From: CAWGCE01 sp964480915
GTDB taxonomy: Bacteria > Planctomycetota > Planctomycetia > Pirellulales > Pirellulaceae
DNA length: 64,000 nt
Direction of reading: 5' to 3'
NCBI GenBank assembly: GCA_964480915.1
Contig: CAYZRS010000002.1
Span: forward strand, 113,808-177,807
Shown here: one piece after another, positions 19,324-28,435 of the stretch
Numbering within the stretch: the stretch's first letter is position 1
Layout of the letters: the number at the start of each line of letters is the position of its first letter
The notes under the pieces: generated by a model
What the model saw: the letters and a program-made list of their open reading frames with translations, nothing else
What the model was told of the DNA's origin: nothing
The model's database searches: none
Program-made: the position numbers and the translations under genes

Positions 19324-20223
19324 TTGGGTTGCACGCCGCCTGCCGAAGTCGAGATCAGCAACGACCTCGTGCGGCGTTTGGTCGATTCGCAGGCGCCCAG
19401 TCTGGCAGAACTGTCGCTGCAGTTTCAATCGTCAGGTTGGGACAACGATATCTATCGCTTGGGCGAACGTTTCGCTGTGCGGCTACCGCGTCGCCAAGTT
19501 GCGGTCGCCTTGCTCAAACATGAGCAGCGGTGGTTGCCTGAGTTGGCGAAACTCGTCCCCGTAGCTGTGCCCGAATTGATCCATGCGGGCGAGCCTGAAC
19601 GTGGCTACCCGTGGCCTTGGAGTATCGTGCGCTGGGTATCGGGGACACCGGTCTTTCACGCCGATCGATTCGATTCGAACCGCTTGAGTCTCGATCTGGC
19701 CCGGGCGCTCAATGGCCTTCACGTGCCGGCCGATCCGGCCGCGCCGGTCAATGACTCTCGCGGTGTTCCGTTAGCTGATCGAGACGAACGGACGCGCCAT
19801 TTTCTCGTATCGTTGCCTGAGGAGAGCCGATTTAACCAGGCCGAGTTGCTGGAGCGCTGGGAGGAAGCGCTCCACGTTCCGCAGTGGACGGACGCGGCGA
19901 TCTGGTTGCACGGCGACGTGCATCCGCTCAATCTGCTCGTGAATGATGGTCGATTGAGTGGCTTGATCGATTTTGGTGATGTCACCTCGGGCGACCCGGC
20001 CACCGATTGTGCCGTCGCTTGGATGCTGTTTGACGCGGCCGATCGAGAGTCGTTTCGCGCGACGTTGCGACTGGCGGGCCAACCAATCGACGAAGCGACC
20101 TGGGCGCGAGCCCGTGGGTGGGCGCTTTCGATCGGCGCCGCTGTGCTCGCCAGTTCGAGCGATTCGACCGTCTACCGAAAGATGGGGCAAGTCACGATTC
20201 AACGCGTTTTGGATGATGACTAG
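19324..20223 (+). CDS. APH-family phosphotransferase (small-molecule kinase)
   Basis: A 299-residue kinase-like protein. The catalytic and metal motifs are intact: IWLHGDVHPLNLLV (Brenner-type HGDxHxxN) and GLIDFGDVTSGDPATDCAVAW (DFG-like IDFGD). The N-terminal lobe has SSGWDNDIYRLGERFAVRLPRR with the expected Lys/Arg region. The family includes aminoglycoside, homoserine, choline and other kinases; the substrate cannot be read here and antibiotic resistance should not be assumed. The start is TTG at 19324, 14 bp after the previous gene, in the same transcription direction. Confidence 0.8.
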   Translation: MGCTPPAEVEISNDLVRRLVDSQAPSLAELSLQFQSSGWDNDIYRLGERFAVRLPRRQVAVALLKHEQRWLPELAKLVPVAVPELIHAGEPERGYPWPWSIVRWVSGTPVFHADRFDSNRLSLDLARALNGLHVPADPAAPVNDSRGVPLADRDERTRHFLVSLPEESRFNQAELLERWEEALHVPQWTDAAIWLHGDVHPLNLLVNDGRLSGLIDFGDVTSGDPATDCAVAWMLFDAADRESFRATLRLAGQPIDEATWARARGWALSIGAAVLASSSDSTVYRKMGQVTIQRVLDDD

Positions 20224-20343
20224 CGTTTCAGCAGGTCATCGTGCCAGCGGTGGTCGACGAGAGCTTGTCTCGGAATGCCGGTTTTGGCAGCTCGCTCCAC
20301 AAACTTGCGCTGGCAAGTCGTGACACTCGCCCCTGCGGCGAGA

Positions 20344-20565
20344 TCAATGAGCAGGTCGCAATTTCTTCAGAGCCAAGCGACAAACGGCCAAGAGAGTCAG
20401 GCAGGCAAGGCAGAAGCTGGCGGGAGCGTGCATGGGTGACAAGAGATAATGGAGGGTCGTCGAATTGGATTCTAAGCCATGGCCCGGGTGTGCCATGACG
20501 TGGGATGCAAAGTTCAAAATGGCAACGAAGGCGGTCGATCGCTGTAGGAAGTTGTATCGTTTCAT
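20344..20565 (-). CDS. Small His-rich membrane protein, unknown
   Basis: The 73-residue product has an N-terminal hydrophobic segment (STAFVAILNFASHVMA, possible signal peptide or anchor), a short His-containing stretch HPGHGLESNSTTLHYLLSPMH and a second hydrophobic segment (FCLACLTLLAVCRLAL) ending in a positive tail. The HPGHG motif with further His and Met residues recalls small metal-related membrane proteins of the HupE/UreJ kind, but it is too short to assign. It is transcribed divergently from bioA. Coding status is moderate. Confidence 0.45.
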   Translation of the reverse strand: MKRYNFLQRSTAFVAILNFASHVMAHPGHGLESNSTTLHYLLSPMHAPASFCLACLTLLAVCRLALKKLRPAH

Positions 20566-20661
20566 GGTCGTGCTATTCTCAAGCGTTCTGGTCGGTGCAG
20601 TTAGGATTCTAAGCCGTATCGGATCGTAACAAATGGCCCGTTGACTCGGTAGGTATATTTC

Positions 20662-22068
20662 ATGACGGCATCCACTTCACTTTCCGGAAATTCCAGACCG
20701 GAACCAGCAATTTCTCACGATGTGGCTCAGCTAAAAGACTGGGATCGCAACGTCGTTTGGCACGCATTCACTCAGATGCAGGAGTACGATCCGTTTATTG
20801 TACAGAGTGCTCAGGGATGCACGCTCATCGATGTCGACGGTCGAGAATACATCGACGGTGTCAGCAGCTTGTGGTGCAATGTGCACGGGCATCGCCATCC
20901 GAAACTCGACCAGGCGATCCGCGATCAGTTGGATCGAGTTGCCCACTTCACTAATTTGGGCGGTTCCAACGACACCACGATTCGCTTGGCAAAAAAGTTG
21001 GTCGATGTTGCACCCGAGGGGCTCAACCACGTCTTCTTTTCCGACAGTGGCGCCACGGCGGTCGAGGCCGGTTTGAAAATGGCATTTCAGTATTGGCGGC
21101 AGTGCGACCATCCTCAGCCGACGAAGACGCGTTACATCACGCTGCAAGAATCCTACCATGGTGACACCATTGGTAGTGTCAGCATCGGCGGGATGGCGAT
21201 GTTCCACGACCTCTTCAAGCCGCTCTTGTTCGAGCCGATTCGCTGTCCAGTGCCCGACACCTATCGTCTGCCTTCAGGCGTTGCGCCGCTGGAGGCTTGC
21301 GACTTTTATTTGCAGCAATTGGAAGCTTTGTTAGCACAACACGCGGATGAGGTCGCTGCGGTCGTCATCGAACCGTTGGTCCAAGGTGCCGCCGGCATGG
21401 TCATGCATCCGACCGGGTTCCTGGCTGGCGTGCGTGAATTGACGCAACGATATGACGTGTTGATGATCGCTGATGAAGTGGCGGTCGGCATGGGGCGAAC
21501 GGGTAAGTTGTTTGCCTGCGAGCACGAACACGTGGTGCCCGACATCGTTTGTTTGGGCAAAGGCCTCTCCGGTGGCTACCTACCCGTCGCAGCCACGATC
21601 GCGACGACCGAGGTGTGGAGTGCGTTTTTGGGCGAACACCATGAGGCCAGAACATTCTTTCACGGGCACACGTTTGGCGGAAATCCACTCGGCGCGGCGG
21701 TCTCTTTGGCCAGCTTAGAATTGTTCGAAGAGGAGCAAACGCTGCAGGAGATGCAGCCGAAGATCGAGCGGTTAGCGACTCACTTGAGCCACATCGCCAA
21801 GCTGCCGGGGGTCGGTGACACGCGTCAGCGGGGGCTGATGGCAGGCATCGAGATTGTGAAAGATCAGGAAACCCGAGAGCCGTTCCCGTGGTCGGATCGC
21901 AAGGGTCACCAAGTCTGCCTGCACGCGATCGCAAATGGTGTCTGGCTACGACCGCTCGGTAATGTCGTCGTGATCATGCCGCCACTGTGCGTCTCGCTCG
22001 ATCAGCTGGATACGATCTGCGGAGCGGCCTGCGAGGGGATTCGGGCGCTTGATCGGGCCGACGGCTAG
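20662..22068 (+). CDS. bioA: Adenosylmethionine-8-amino-7-oxononanoate aminotransferase
   Basis: PLP enzyme of biotin synthesis that makes 7,8-diaminononanoate, using SAM as amino donor. The 468-residue protein has the BioA-typical N-terminal NVVWHAFTQMQEYDP, SSLWCNVHGHRHP, ESYHGDTIGSVSIGG, the acidic ADEVAVGMGRTG and the PLP lysine in VCLGKGLSGGYLP (Lys300). The other bio genes are not in this window, so the pathway is dispersed. A gene on the opposite strand ends 51 bp beyond it. Confidence 0.94.
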   Translation: MTASTSLSGNSRPEPAISHDVAQLKDWDRNVVWHAFTQMQEYDPFIVQSAQGCTLIDVDGREYIDGVSSLWCNVHGHRHPKLDQAIRDQLDRVAHFTNLGGSNDTTIRLAKKLVDVAPEGLNHVFFSDSGATAVEAGLKMAFQYWRQCDHPQPTKTRYITLQESYHGDTIGSVSIGGMAMFHDLFKPLLFEPIRCPVPDTYRLPSGVAPLEACDFYLQQLEALLAQHADEVAAVVIEPLVQGAAGMVMHPTGFLAGVRELTQRYDVLMIADEVAVGMGRTGKLFACEHEHVVPDIVCLGKGLSGGYLPVAATIATTEVWSAFLGEHHEARTFFHGHTFGGNPLGAAVSLASLELFEEEQTLQEMQPKIERLATHLSHIAKLPGVGDTRQRGLMAGIEIVKDQETREPFPWSDRKGHQVCLHAIANGVWLRPLGNVVVIMPPLCVSLDQLDTICGAACEGIRALDRADG

Positions 22069-22119
22069 CGCGTCTTCGCTAGGCGACTTTTCGTTACTCT
22101 CCCGCTCGGCGATTTCTCT

Positions 22120-24054
22120 TTAGGCGAATAGGTCGGCCAACGCTGGATCAAAGGCGATGTTGCGAGCCGTTCGTTCCGCCAAGGCGGCGATCGTCAGCAT
22201 CGGATTGGCCCCCAGCGAGCCCGGTACGATACTGCCGTCGACCACGTAAAGACCCTCGTGAGTCATCGCGGCTCCGTGTTCATTCGCATAGCCCAGCGAA
22301 GCGCCGTCGTAAACGTTCCCCATATCATTGACGACGCCATAGAGCGGGTCGTCCGACATGTTGCATCCACCCAAAGGATGGACCGTGATCAGGTTGGCAC
22401 CGAAGGCTCGCAGGTACTTGTAGCGACCACCATAGGCGGTGGCGATCCGTTCGAAATGACTGCGCATGTACCTGCGGTATTCGCTCGTCTTGGCACCGGG
22501 CCAGTCGATTGTCGGTAGGCCGTTTTGCATGCGAATACGGCCGGCACTACCGTCGTGGCCCATCCCAAAGAGGACCATGACGTTCTTAAGATCAATGTCC
22601 CGCATCAGCGTGCCGACGACGTTGGCGTAGGCCCGTGGCATGTTGCCATCTTCAATCAGAATACGATTCCCTTCATTCTCGCCTTCGTGAAGTCGAAGGA
22701 TCGATTCAATGCTCAAGCCAACAGGCGGTTTGCCGCTGGGATAAGTGCCCGTCCCTGCACTATTCGTAAAGCCTTGCGTCTTGGTGATGAACCCAAGCGT
22801 GTCGCCATTGCCGGACCAGTGGTACCCCAATTGATCGGAGAATCGAAAGTTGCTTGATTGGGAATTCAGTAGCATTTCCGTAGAACCAACACTGCCGCCA
22901 GCGACGATGACCACCCGGGCGGTGGTGGTGAGGTAACGAGTTTGAACTCCACCGGGTGTCGCATGGTGATGGTTCAAATGGAGTCGGTAGAACCCTTCAC
23001 ATTTTTCGATCCGTTTCACTTCGACTTGTGAATAGATCTCCGCGCCCGCCGCTTTGGCCATCGGCAAGTAGTTCATTTGCAGCGTCGATTTAGCGCCGGT
23101 ATTGCAACCGCTCATGCAATCGCCGCAACCGATGCACTTAGGTTGCCACATGCCGTGTTGGTTGTAACCATCTGGGCCAAACAACTTGGCGGCCAGCATG
23201 GCCGGCTCGTAACGTTTACCGCTGGATCGCATCCTGGAGCCCGCGTGTCGATGGGCACGCATTTTGTAAGAAGCGTCGATCGTTCGCAGTTGGCCACCCA
23301 GTTCCATGGCCGCCAAATCAAAATAGGGCGCTAGGGCTGAAGGGTCGCGCAGTGCGACCGGCCAACGCGGATGGTAGAACGTGTCGGCATCAGGTCGAAC
23401 CATCACATTGGCGTTGATCAGCGACGTGCCGCCAAGTCCGCTGCCAGAGATCACATCGACTTCTTCGGCCTTCACGAAGTTGAAGAGGCCCAGCGGGTTG
23501 CGCATGCCGCGTGCACGCCGCTTGCGGATCGTCAGTCGCTGTTCGCGCAGGACATCACGAAACCGGTCCGGAAATTGACCCGGTATCCACTCTTTGCCTC
23601 GTTCCAATATTGCCAGTCGTTTGCCCGGCGCTAGCTGCGCGGCAAGTCTCGCAGCGCAAATCGAGCCCCCATAGCCTGATCCTATAACGAGCACGTCAAA
23701 CTCGAAGGCACTATCGGGGCGCTGCCGTTGATAGAGATGATGAGCGCTTTTGGTTAATCGTCCGCCGTACGCGGCCAGGCTGCGATGATAGTTACTCATC
23801 GCAATCTGCTTGAGCGCCGTTTGCCCTGTTTTCCGACGTGCCCGGGCTGTTCGGCGTCCTCGGATAAAGTTGCCAATCGGACCGGCGGCAGCCGTTCCTG
23901 GACGAGAAATTGCGATGAGACCTGCGGCACCAGCGACGGTGCGGCCGATCGCTTGGCGACGGCTGAGTTGCATCGCGTCGCCTGTCGTAGGGGTTGCCGA
24001 GTCACCTTCAACGTGCGGTGCTGGAAATGAATTAGGTTCTGGCTGGTCTGACAT
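22120..24054 (-). CDS. Tat-exported GMC oxidoreductase with ferredoxin-like Cys motif
   Basis: A flavoprotein of 644 residues. I place the start at the ATG at 24054, which has GAAGAAGG upstream; the frame is open 46 codons further. A twin-arginine signal follows (SRRQAIGRTVAGAAGLIAIS, about residues 31-50). The FAD-binding loop is FDVLVIGSGYGGSICAARLA, and the C-terminal GMC block includes VHPLGGCNM and VVDGSIVPGSLGANPMLTI. An insertion carries CIGCGDCMSGC (Cys307, 310, 313, 317), a CxxCxxCxxxC pattern that could hold a 4Fe-4S cluster. The overall type recalls cholesterol oxidase relatives. The substrate is unknown. Confidence 0.82.
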   Translation of the reverse strand: MSDQPEPNSFPAPHVEGDSATPTTGDAMQLSRRQAIGRTVAGAAGLIAISRPGTAAAGPIGNFIRGRRTARARRKTGQTALKQIAMSNYHRSLAAYGGRLTKSAHHLYQRQRPDSAFEFDVLVIGSGYGGSICAARLAAQLAPGKRLAILERGKEWIPGQFPDRFRDVLREQRLTIRKRRARGMRNPLGLFNFVKAEEVDVISGSGLGGTSLINANVMVRPDADTFYHPRWPVALRDPSALAPYFDLAAMELGGQLRTIDASYKMRAHRHAGSRMRSSGKRYEPAMLAAKLFGPDGYNQHGMWQPKCIGCGDCMSGCNTGAKSTLQMNYLPMAKAAGAEIYSQVEVKRIEKCEGFYRLHLNHHHATPGGVQTRYLTTTARVVIVAGGSVGSTEMLLNSQSSNFRFSDQLGYHWSGNGDTLGFITKTQGFTNSAGTGTYPSGKPPVGLSIESILRLHEGENEGNRILIEDGNMPRAYANVVGTLMRDIDLKNVMVLFGMGHDGSAGRIRMQNGLPTIDWPGAKTSEYRRYMRSHFERIATAYGGRYKYLRAFGANLITVHPLGGCNMSDDPLYGVVNDMGNVYDGASLGYANEHGAAMTHEGLYVVDGSIVPGSLGANPMLTIAALAERTARNIAFDPALADLFA

Positions 24055-24587
24055 AGCGGCCCTTCTTCGGCTGGTCTCTCGCGGCACGCGCACTGGATGT
24101 GCACACTCACAAGAGCAACTGTTGCAAGAAACTGGCCATGTTCCTTGGAAACCGACCGTCACGATCGCAAAACTGGCGGGCACGAACCTCATTCAACGCA
24201 GAATCGACAAAACCGCGCCGCGATCAACGAAGAGCAAACTCATTGTCAGTCTGTCGCTGACGACCTATTCGCGAATTGGCCCGTGTTCGATGCTGAATCG
24301 CAAGCAGAGACAAAACCAAAAGAAGCATCGGATGTGGTGCTCACTGCGACAGAAATTTCCCACTCCAGCGGGGTGTCGTTCGCTTTGCACGACTTTGCAC
24401 AACGAAGATGATGTTGGCTTTTTTCATCACGTTGTAAAAAGAAAACGAATTTCCTTGCAGGGTGCTCGTGATCGAAACGCGGTGTTTGTTGGTGCGCACA
24501 CTCTTGAAGGTGCTCATGGGCCCCCCAGTTTTGCCGTGTTATCGGGTTTCATCCCAGATAGCATGGGGTAGGGGGATAACAACAAAG
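24055..24587. other. Non-coding stretch between divergent genes
   Basis: 533 bp between the GMC oxidoreductase (minus) and the dockerin/PEP-CTERM gene (plus). It should hold promoters for both. I see no clear -35/-10 pair, no RNA gene and no repeat. Frames in it lack protein-like composition. Confidence 0.5.
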
Positions 24588-25559
24588 ATGTGCACCATGA
24601 GAAGCTTGCTTTTGCTGCTTCTGTCTTCGGCGGTTTGTATGGGGCAAGCGTACAAACTGGAAATGCCAACGCTCGATGAAATCTGTTTCGTCACGTTGCC
24701 GTTTCCTGGTACCGGTGGCATGAGCAACGAATTCTGTGGCGGTACGCTAGACGTAACGCACTATTATCAACTTGAGCCGACGATCATGCGGCACACCGGA
24801 TTCGACGTTGAATTCGAGTTTACGGGAGAGTTTTCATTCCCCGAATTCGCTGGTAGCGTGTCGCTCCATTTGAACAGCTCGCAAGCGACTCCCTTGCCGG
24901 TCAGCGCCGGTCTGGCGAATCCGATCTGGGATTTGACACCTACAGCCAATGGTCAGCTTCAGATAGAAGACGATGCCGACATCATTGCCGGTTTCGCCGA
25001 CATCACGCTGGATGGTATCTGGGATTACTTCGGAACTCAGACTGCCTTTCATCCAGAGACCGCATCGCAGATCGGTTCATTCAATGACAGTGGCGTCCTC
25101 TTAGACCTTGCCAACTATCCTGCGTCGATCGATCTGACTGACAATCGGTCATTCATCCACGATTTTTCTGCGTCGTTCAACGCCCCGTTGGAACCTGGTT
25201 TCTATCTAAATCGGTTTCATGCCGACGCGATCGATTTGGGGAGAACGCTGACGCTGACTCAAATGATCACTCTCCTCGCAGATGCCAACGGAGACAACTT
25301 GGTTGACGGTTACGATTTTCTCGTCTGGAACGACAATAAATATACGTTTGTCGACGGTGGTCACACGATGGGTGACTTCAATTACAGCGGATACGTAGAC
25401 GGGCAAGATCTGTTGATATGGAACGCCGAGAAGTTCATCGACGACGCCTTCGTCGTCCCCGAACCGATCGGATTTGGGATGCTGTGTTGGGGATGCGTCG
25501 CAGTGTTCGTTCGCCAGCGTGTTGCGAAGAGAGACGATTCTTTCGGATTTATTCGCTGA
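24588..25559 (+). CDS. Secreted protein with dockerin-like repeats and PEP-CTERM tail
   Basis: I start the gene at the ATG at 24588 (TAGGGGGA upstream), giving 323 residues with a signal peptide RSLLLLLLSSAVCMGQA. The middle 200 residues are a beta-rich domain of unknown role. Near the C-terminus two dockerin-type Ca-binding repeats are visible: DANGDNLVDGYDFLVWND and GDFNYSGYVDGQDLLIWN. Then comes VPEPIGFGMLCWGCVAVFVRQR, a PEP-CTERM signal (PEP box, membrane segment, Arg-rich end) that marks proteins for exosortase processing. The gene ends overlapping the convergent hydrolase by 11 bp. No cohesin or exosortase gene is in the window. Confidence 0.8.
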   Translation: MCTMRSLLLLLLSSAVCMGQAYKLEMPTLDEICFVTLPFPGTGGMSNEFCGGTLDVTHYYQLEPTIMRHTGFDVEFEFTGEFSFPEFAGSVSLHLNSSQATPLPVSAGLANPIWDLTPTANGQLQIEDDADIIAGFADITLDGIWDYFGTQTAFHPETASQIGSFNDSGVLLDLANYPASIDLTDNRSFIHDFSASFNAPLEPGFYLNRFHADAIDLGRTLTLTQMITLLADANGDNLVDGYDFLVWNDNKYTFVDGGHTMGDFNYSGYVDGQDLLIWNAEKFIDDAFVVPEPIGFGMLCWGCVAVFVRQRVAKRDDSFGFIR

Positions 25560-26334
25560 CTGAACCAGCCGGTTGCAAAAAGCGAGTTTCCAAAAACTGA
25601 GTCACTGCGGTCCAGTATCCGGTGTGGTCAGCGAACTCTTCCCACAACGCTCTTGATCCATGATTGCCCTTCGTCTTTGGTAGGTAGGATGAGCGTAGCT
25701 CTGGGGGCAAATTTTCGTAGATCGGTTGCCAATTCGGTTTTTCATCTTTGGCGGACGTTATGAAGACTGGATGTTTTATTTTCGCAAGCCCTGGAAGTAA
25801 CCAAGGTTGGGCCCAATCCGCTTTGGCATTGGGAGCAAACGAGAGCGTGCCGTCGACCAGGCCCTCGTTGTCGATGCTGGCCTTGAGAATTAATGTCGAC
25901 GAGTATGAGCTTCCCCAGGCGATGAGCTTGCCTTCCGCCAGGTTCTCACGTGCATATTTGAGGGTGGCCACGACATCGGGATAGGCCTTGATGAAGTCGT
26001 AACCGACTTTTTCGCCACGTTTTTGGTTTCGTTGGACCGTTTCATTGACCACGCCGTTTACTTCCCCACCCGAACGTGCATCGACAGCCAAACAATGGAA
26101 GCCCATCGCGACCAATTTTGGCGCGATCTCGCGGTATTCGCCGCGACTCCAGCCAGCTTGGTGAAAAAGGCAGATCAAAGGGCGGGACTTGTCCGTTGGG
26201 TCGCCGTAGAAATCGGCCGTGAGTTTCAACCCGTCTGACGAATCAAAAGTGATCTCTTCTTGAGCCCGGCCAGGCGTCGCGCTCAAAAGGGTCAACGCAA
26301 AAACTAGTTTGAAAACTTGTCGAAAATTGCTCAT
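25549..26334 (-). CDS. Secreted alpha/beta hydrolase (dienelactone-hydrolase-like)
   Basis: A 261-residue protein with a Sec signal peptide (VFKLVFALTLLSATPGRAQ). The hydrolase fold shows the oxyanion block CLFHQAGWSRGEY, then the nucleophile elbow AWGSSYSS with Ser143, a late acid region SAKDEKP and the His in KGNHGSRALW. The Gly-x-Ser-x-Ser elbow differs slightly from the usual GxSxG. The substrate is unknown; periplasmic ester cleavage is the general expectation. Its 3' end overlaps the convergent dockerin gene by 11 bp. Confidence 0.78.
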   Translation of the reverse strand: MSNFRQVFKLVFALTLLSATPGRAQEEITFDSSDGLKLTADFYGDPTDKSRPLICLFHQAGWSRGEYREIAPKLVAMGFHCLAVDARSGGEVNGVVNETVQRNQKRGEKVGYDFIKAYPDVVATLKYARENLAEGKLIAWGSSYSSTLILKASIDNEGLVDGTLSFAPNAKADWAQPWLLPGLAKIKHPVFITSAKDEKPNWQPIYENLPPELRSSYLPKTKGNHGSRALWEEFADHTGYWTAVTQFLETRFLQPAGSVSE

Positions 26335-26501
26335 CTTGGCTTAATTCCATACAGAGTCTGCTGGGCAAAACGCGTTTCGGTACAGACACCATGCTCGTGC
26401 GTTGCTTAGGTCCGAAGCGAACGTTCATTGGTTATACTCCTAGCTCATATTTCGTCCGAGTAGACTGCTCCGTTTTCTTCAGCCAAAGTCCATCCTGCAC
26501 C

Positions 26502-27239
26502 ATGTCAGCGCCCCGCTATCTGTTACTGCAAATTCGCAAGCCGGAAGATCCGATGCAGGATCAAGAAGTGAGCTGTTTCGCCAGGTCGCTCGAATGTGAT
26601 GTCGCCAACATTTGGCAGCATGATCTGATTTCTAGCAGTCCGACGAAGCAACAGTTAACTGAATTCGACGCTGTCTTCGTGGGTGGCAGTGGAGATTTTT
26701 CGGTTGTGAAGGGAGGCGACTGGTTGCCTGCGGCGCTGGAAGGATTGCGTTTGGTCGCCAACTCGGGCGTTCCGACCTTTGCCTCGTGCTGGGGATTCCA
26801 AGCCATCTCAGCCGCATTCGGTGGTCGAGTGGTACAAGAGCCTCAGTACGCCGAATTGGGTTCGACTTCGATCAAGCGGACCCCCGCGGGCGCGATCGAT
26901 CCGGTCTTTTCTGTCGTCGACCCATGTTTCTTGGCTCATTCAGGTCACGAAGATACGGTCGTAGAATTACCGGACGAAGCTCAGCGGCTTGCCTCTTCTG
27001 AGCGAGTGGTGAATCAAGCATTGAAATTGGTTGACCGCCCAGTCTATGCGACTCAGTTTCATCCGGAGCTGAGGCGGGAAGACTATTTGCAGCGGCTTCG
27101 CGCCTATCCGAAATATGTGGCGGAATTGACCGGCCTGCCGTTTGATGAATTTGCCGACAGCTGCCGCGAAACGCCCAGTGCGAACCTCTTACTCCAGCAG
27201 TTTGTCCAAGAAGTCGTGAAATCGGGTGGGCGCGGATAG
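26502..27239 (+). CDS. Class I glutamine amidotransferase-like protein
   Basis: A 245-residue protein from the ATG at 26502; the frame is open 37 codons further up but those residues do not look like the family. The catalytic triad is visible: Cys96 in FASCWGFQAISAAFGG, His187 and Glu189 in YATQFHPEL. It stands alone without a synthetase domain, so it resembles GuaA-type GATase-only proteins that act on small amines or as glutamyl hydrolases. The substrate cannot be inferred. It is transcribed divergently from the alpha/beta hydrolase. Confidence 0.82.
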   Translation: MSAPRYLLLQIRKPEDPMQDQEVSCFARSLECDVANIWQHDLISSSPTKQQLTEFDAVFVGGSGDFSVVKGGDWLPAALEGLRLVANSGVPTFASCWGFQAISAAFGGRVVQEPQYAELGSTSIKRTPAGAIDPVFSVVDPCFLAHSGHEDTVVELPDEAQRLASSERVVNQALKLVDRPVYATQFHPELRREDYLQRLRAYPKYVAELTGLPFDEFADSCRETPSANLLLQQFVQEVVKSGGRG

Positions 27240-27405
27240 GGACGAGTCACGGCTAGTCGACGACGACGTGGCCGAATGCCGGGTGGCATCGGCCAACTCT
27301 GGCAGGGCCTTCCGATGGACGTCGCATCCCGGTTAGGATTTCGTATGCGAGTCGAGTACGATGCTCGGTCGCCGTTATTGATGATTGTTAACCGAGGTAA
27401 TTCGA

Positions 27406-28431
27406 TTGAAAGCGCTCGTTAAAGCGAAGTCAGAGCCTGGGCTGTGGATGGAGGACGTTCCGACGCCGGAGATCGGCATCAATGATGTCTTGATCAAGGT
27501 CGATCGGACCGGTATCTGTGGGACCGATCTTCATATCTACAAATGGGACGCATGGGCCCAAAAGACGATTCCTGTTCCCATGGTCGTCGGTCATGAGTTC
27601 GTTGGAGAGGTCGTTGACGTCGGGTCCAACGTGAACGATTTTGCGATGGGTGACATTGTCAGTGGCGAAGGACACGTCGTCTGTGGTCGCTGTCGAAACT
27701 GCATGGCAGGACGGCGTCACCTCTGCAAAGACACCGAAGGGATTGGAGTCAATCGGTCCGGCGCATTCGCCGAATTCATCGCCCTACCGATGACGAATGT
27801 GTGGTTGCACGATCCGAAGTTGTCGCGCGACGTGCAGTCGATCTTTGATCCACTCGGCAACGCGGTCCATTCCGCGCTCTCGTTCGATTTGCTGGGAGAG
27901 GATGTTCTGATCACCGGGGCAGGGCCGATCGGGCTGATGGCGGCTGCTGTCGCCAAGCATGCGGGCGCTCGGTTTGTCGTCATCACCGATGTGAATCCTT
28001 ATCGGCTGGAATTGGCAACAAAATTGGGGATCTCTCGCGCCGTCGATGTGCGCACGACGAAGCTGAGCGACGTTCAAAAAGAGCTGGGAATGCACGAAGG
28101 GTTTGATGTCGGACTCGAGATGTCAGGCAACGCGACAGCGTTCCGCAGCATGCTTGACAATATGTGTCACGGCGGCAGGATCGCCATGTTGGGCATTCCG
28201 GAAGAGAACATGGGGATTGATTGGAACACGGTCGTTTTCAACATGCTGACGATCAAAGGAATTTATGGCCGGGAGATGTACGAGACCTGGTACAAAATGA
28301 CGGTCATGATTGAAACGGGACTCGACATTGAACCGATCATCACGCATCGTCTTCACTGCGATGATTTCGAAGAGGGTTTCGCCGCGATGAAGAGCGGAGA
28401 TTGCGGAAAAGTTATCTTGAACTGGAACTAA
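27406..28431 (+). CDS. tdh: L-threonine 3-dehydrogenase
   Basis: Zn- and NAD-dependent oxidation of threonine to 2-amino-3-ketobutyrate. I start at TTG 27406, with GAGG at the right distance, which gives the family N-terminus [18 protein letters not shown]. The catalytic Zn ligands Cys38 ([10 protein letters not shown]) and His63/Glu64 (VVGHEFVG) and the structural Zn cysteines 93, 96, 99 and 107 fall at the same positions as in E. coli Tdh. The Rossmann loop is [15 protein letters not shown]. The length is 341 residues, as in E. coli. It is followed after 4 bp by kbl, the next step in the pathway. Confidence 0.96.
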   Translation: MKALVKAKSEPGLWMEDVPTPEIGINDVLIKVDRTGICGTDLHIYKWDAWAQKTIPVPMVVGHEFVGEVVDVGSNVNDFAMGDIVSGEGHVVCGRCRNCMAGRRHLCKDTEGIGVNRSGAFAEFIALPMTNVWLHDPKLSRDVQSIFDPLGNAVHSALSFDLLGEDVLITGAGPIGLMAAAVAKHAGARFVVITDVNPYRLELATKLGISRAVDVRTTKLSDVQKELGMHEGFDVGLEMSGNATAFRSMLDNMCHGGRIAMLGIPEENMGIDWNTVVFNMLTIKGIYGREMYETWYKMTVMIETGLDIEPIITHRLHCDDFEEGFAAMKSGDCGKVILNWN

Positions 28432-28435
28432 TGCC

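Noticed and set aside
19324..20223. Aminoglycoside resistance gene
   Set aside because: The APH fold is shared by many metabolic kinases; nothing in the sequence or context points to antibiotic substrates, and no mobile element is near.
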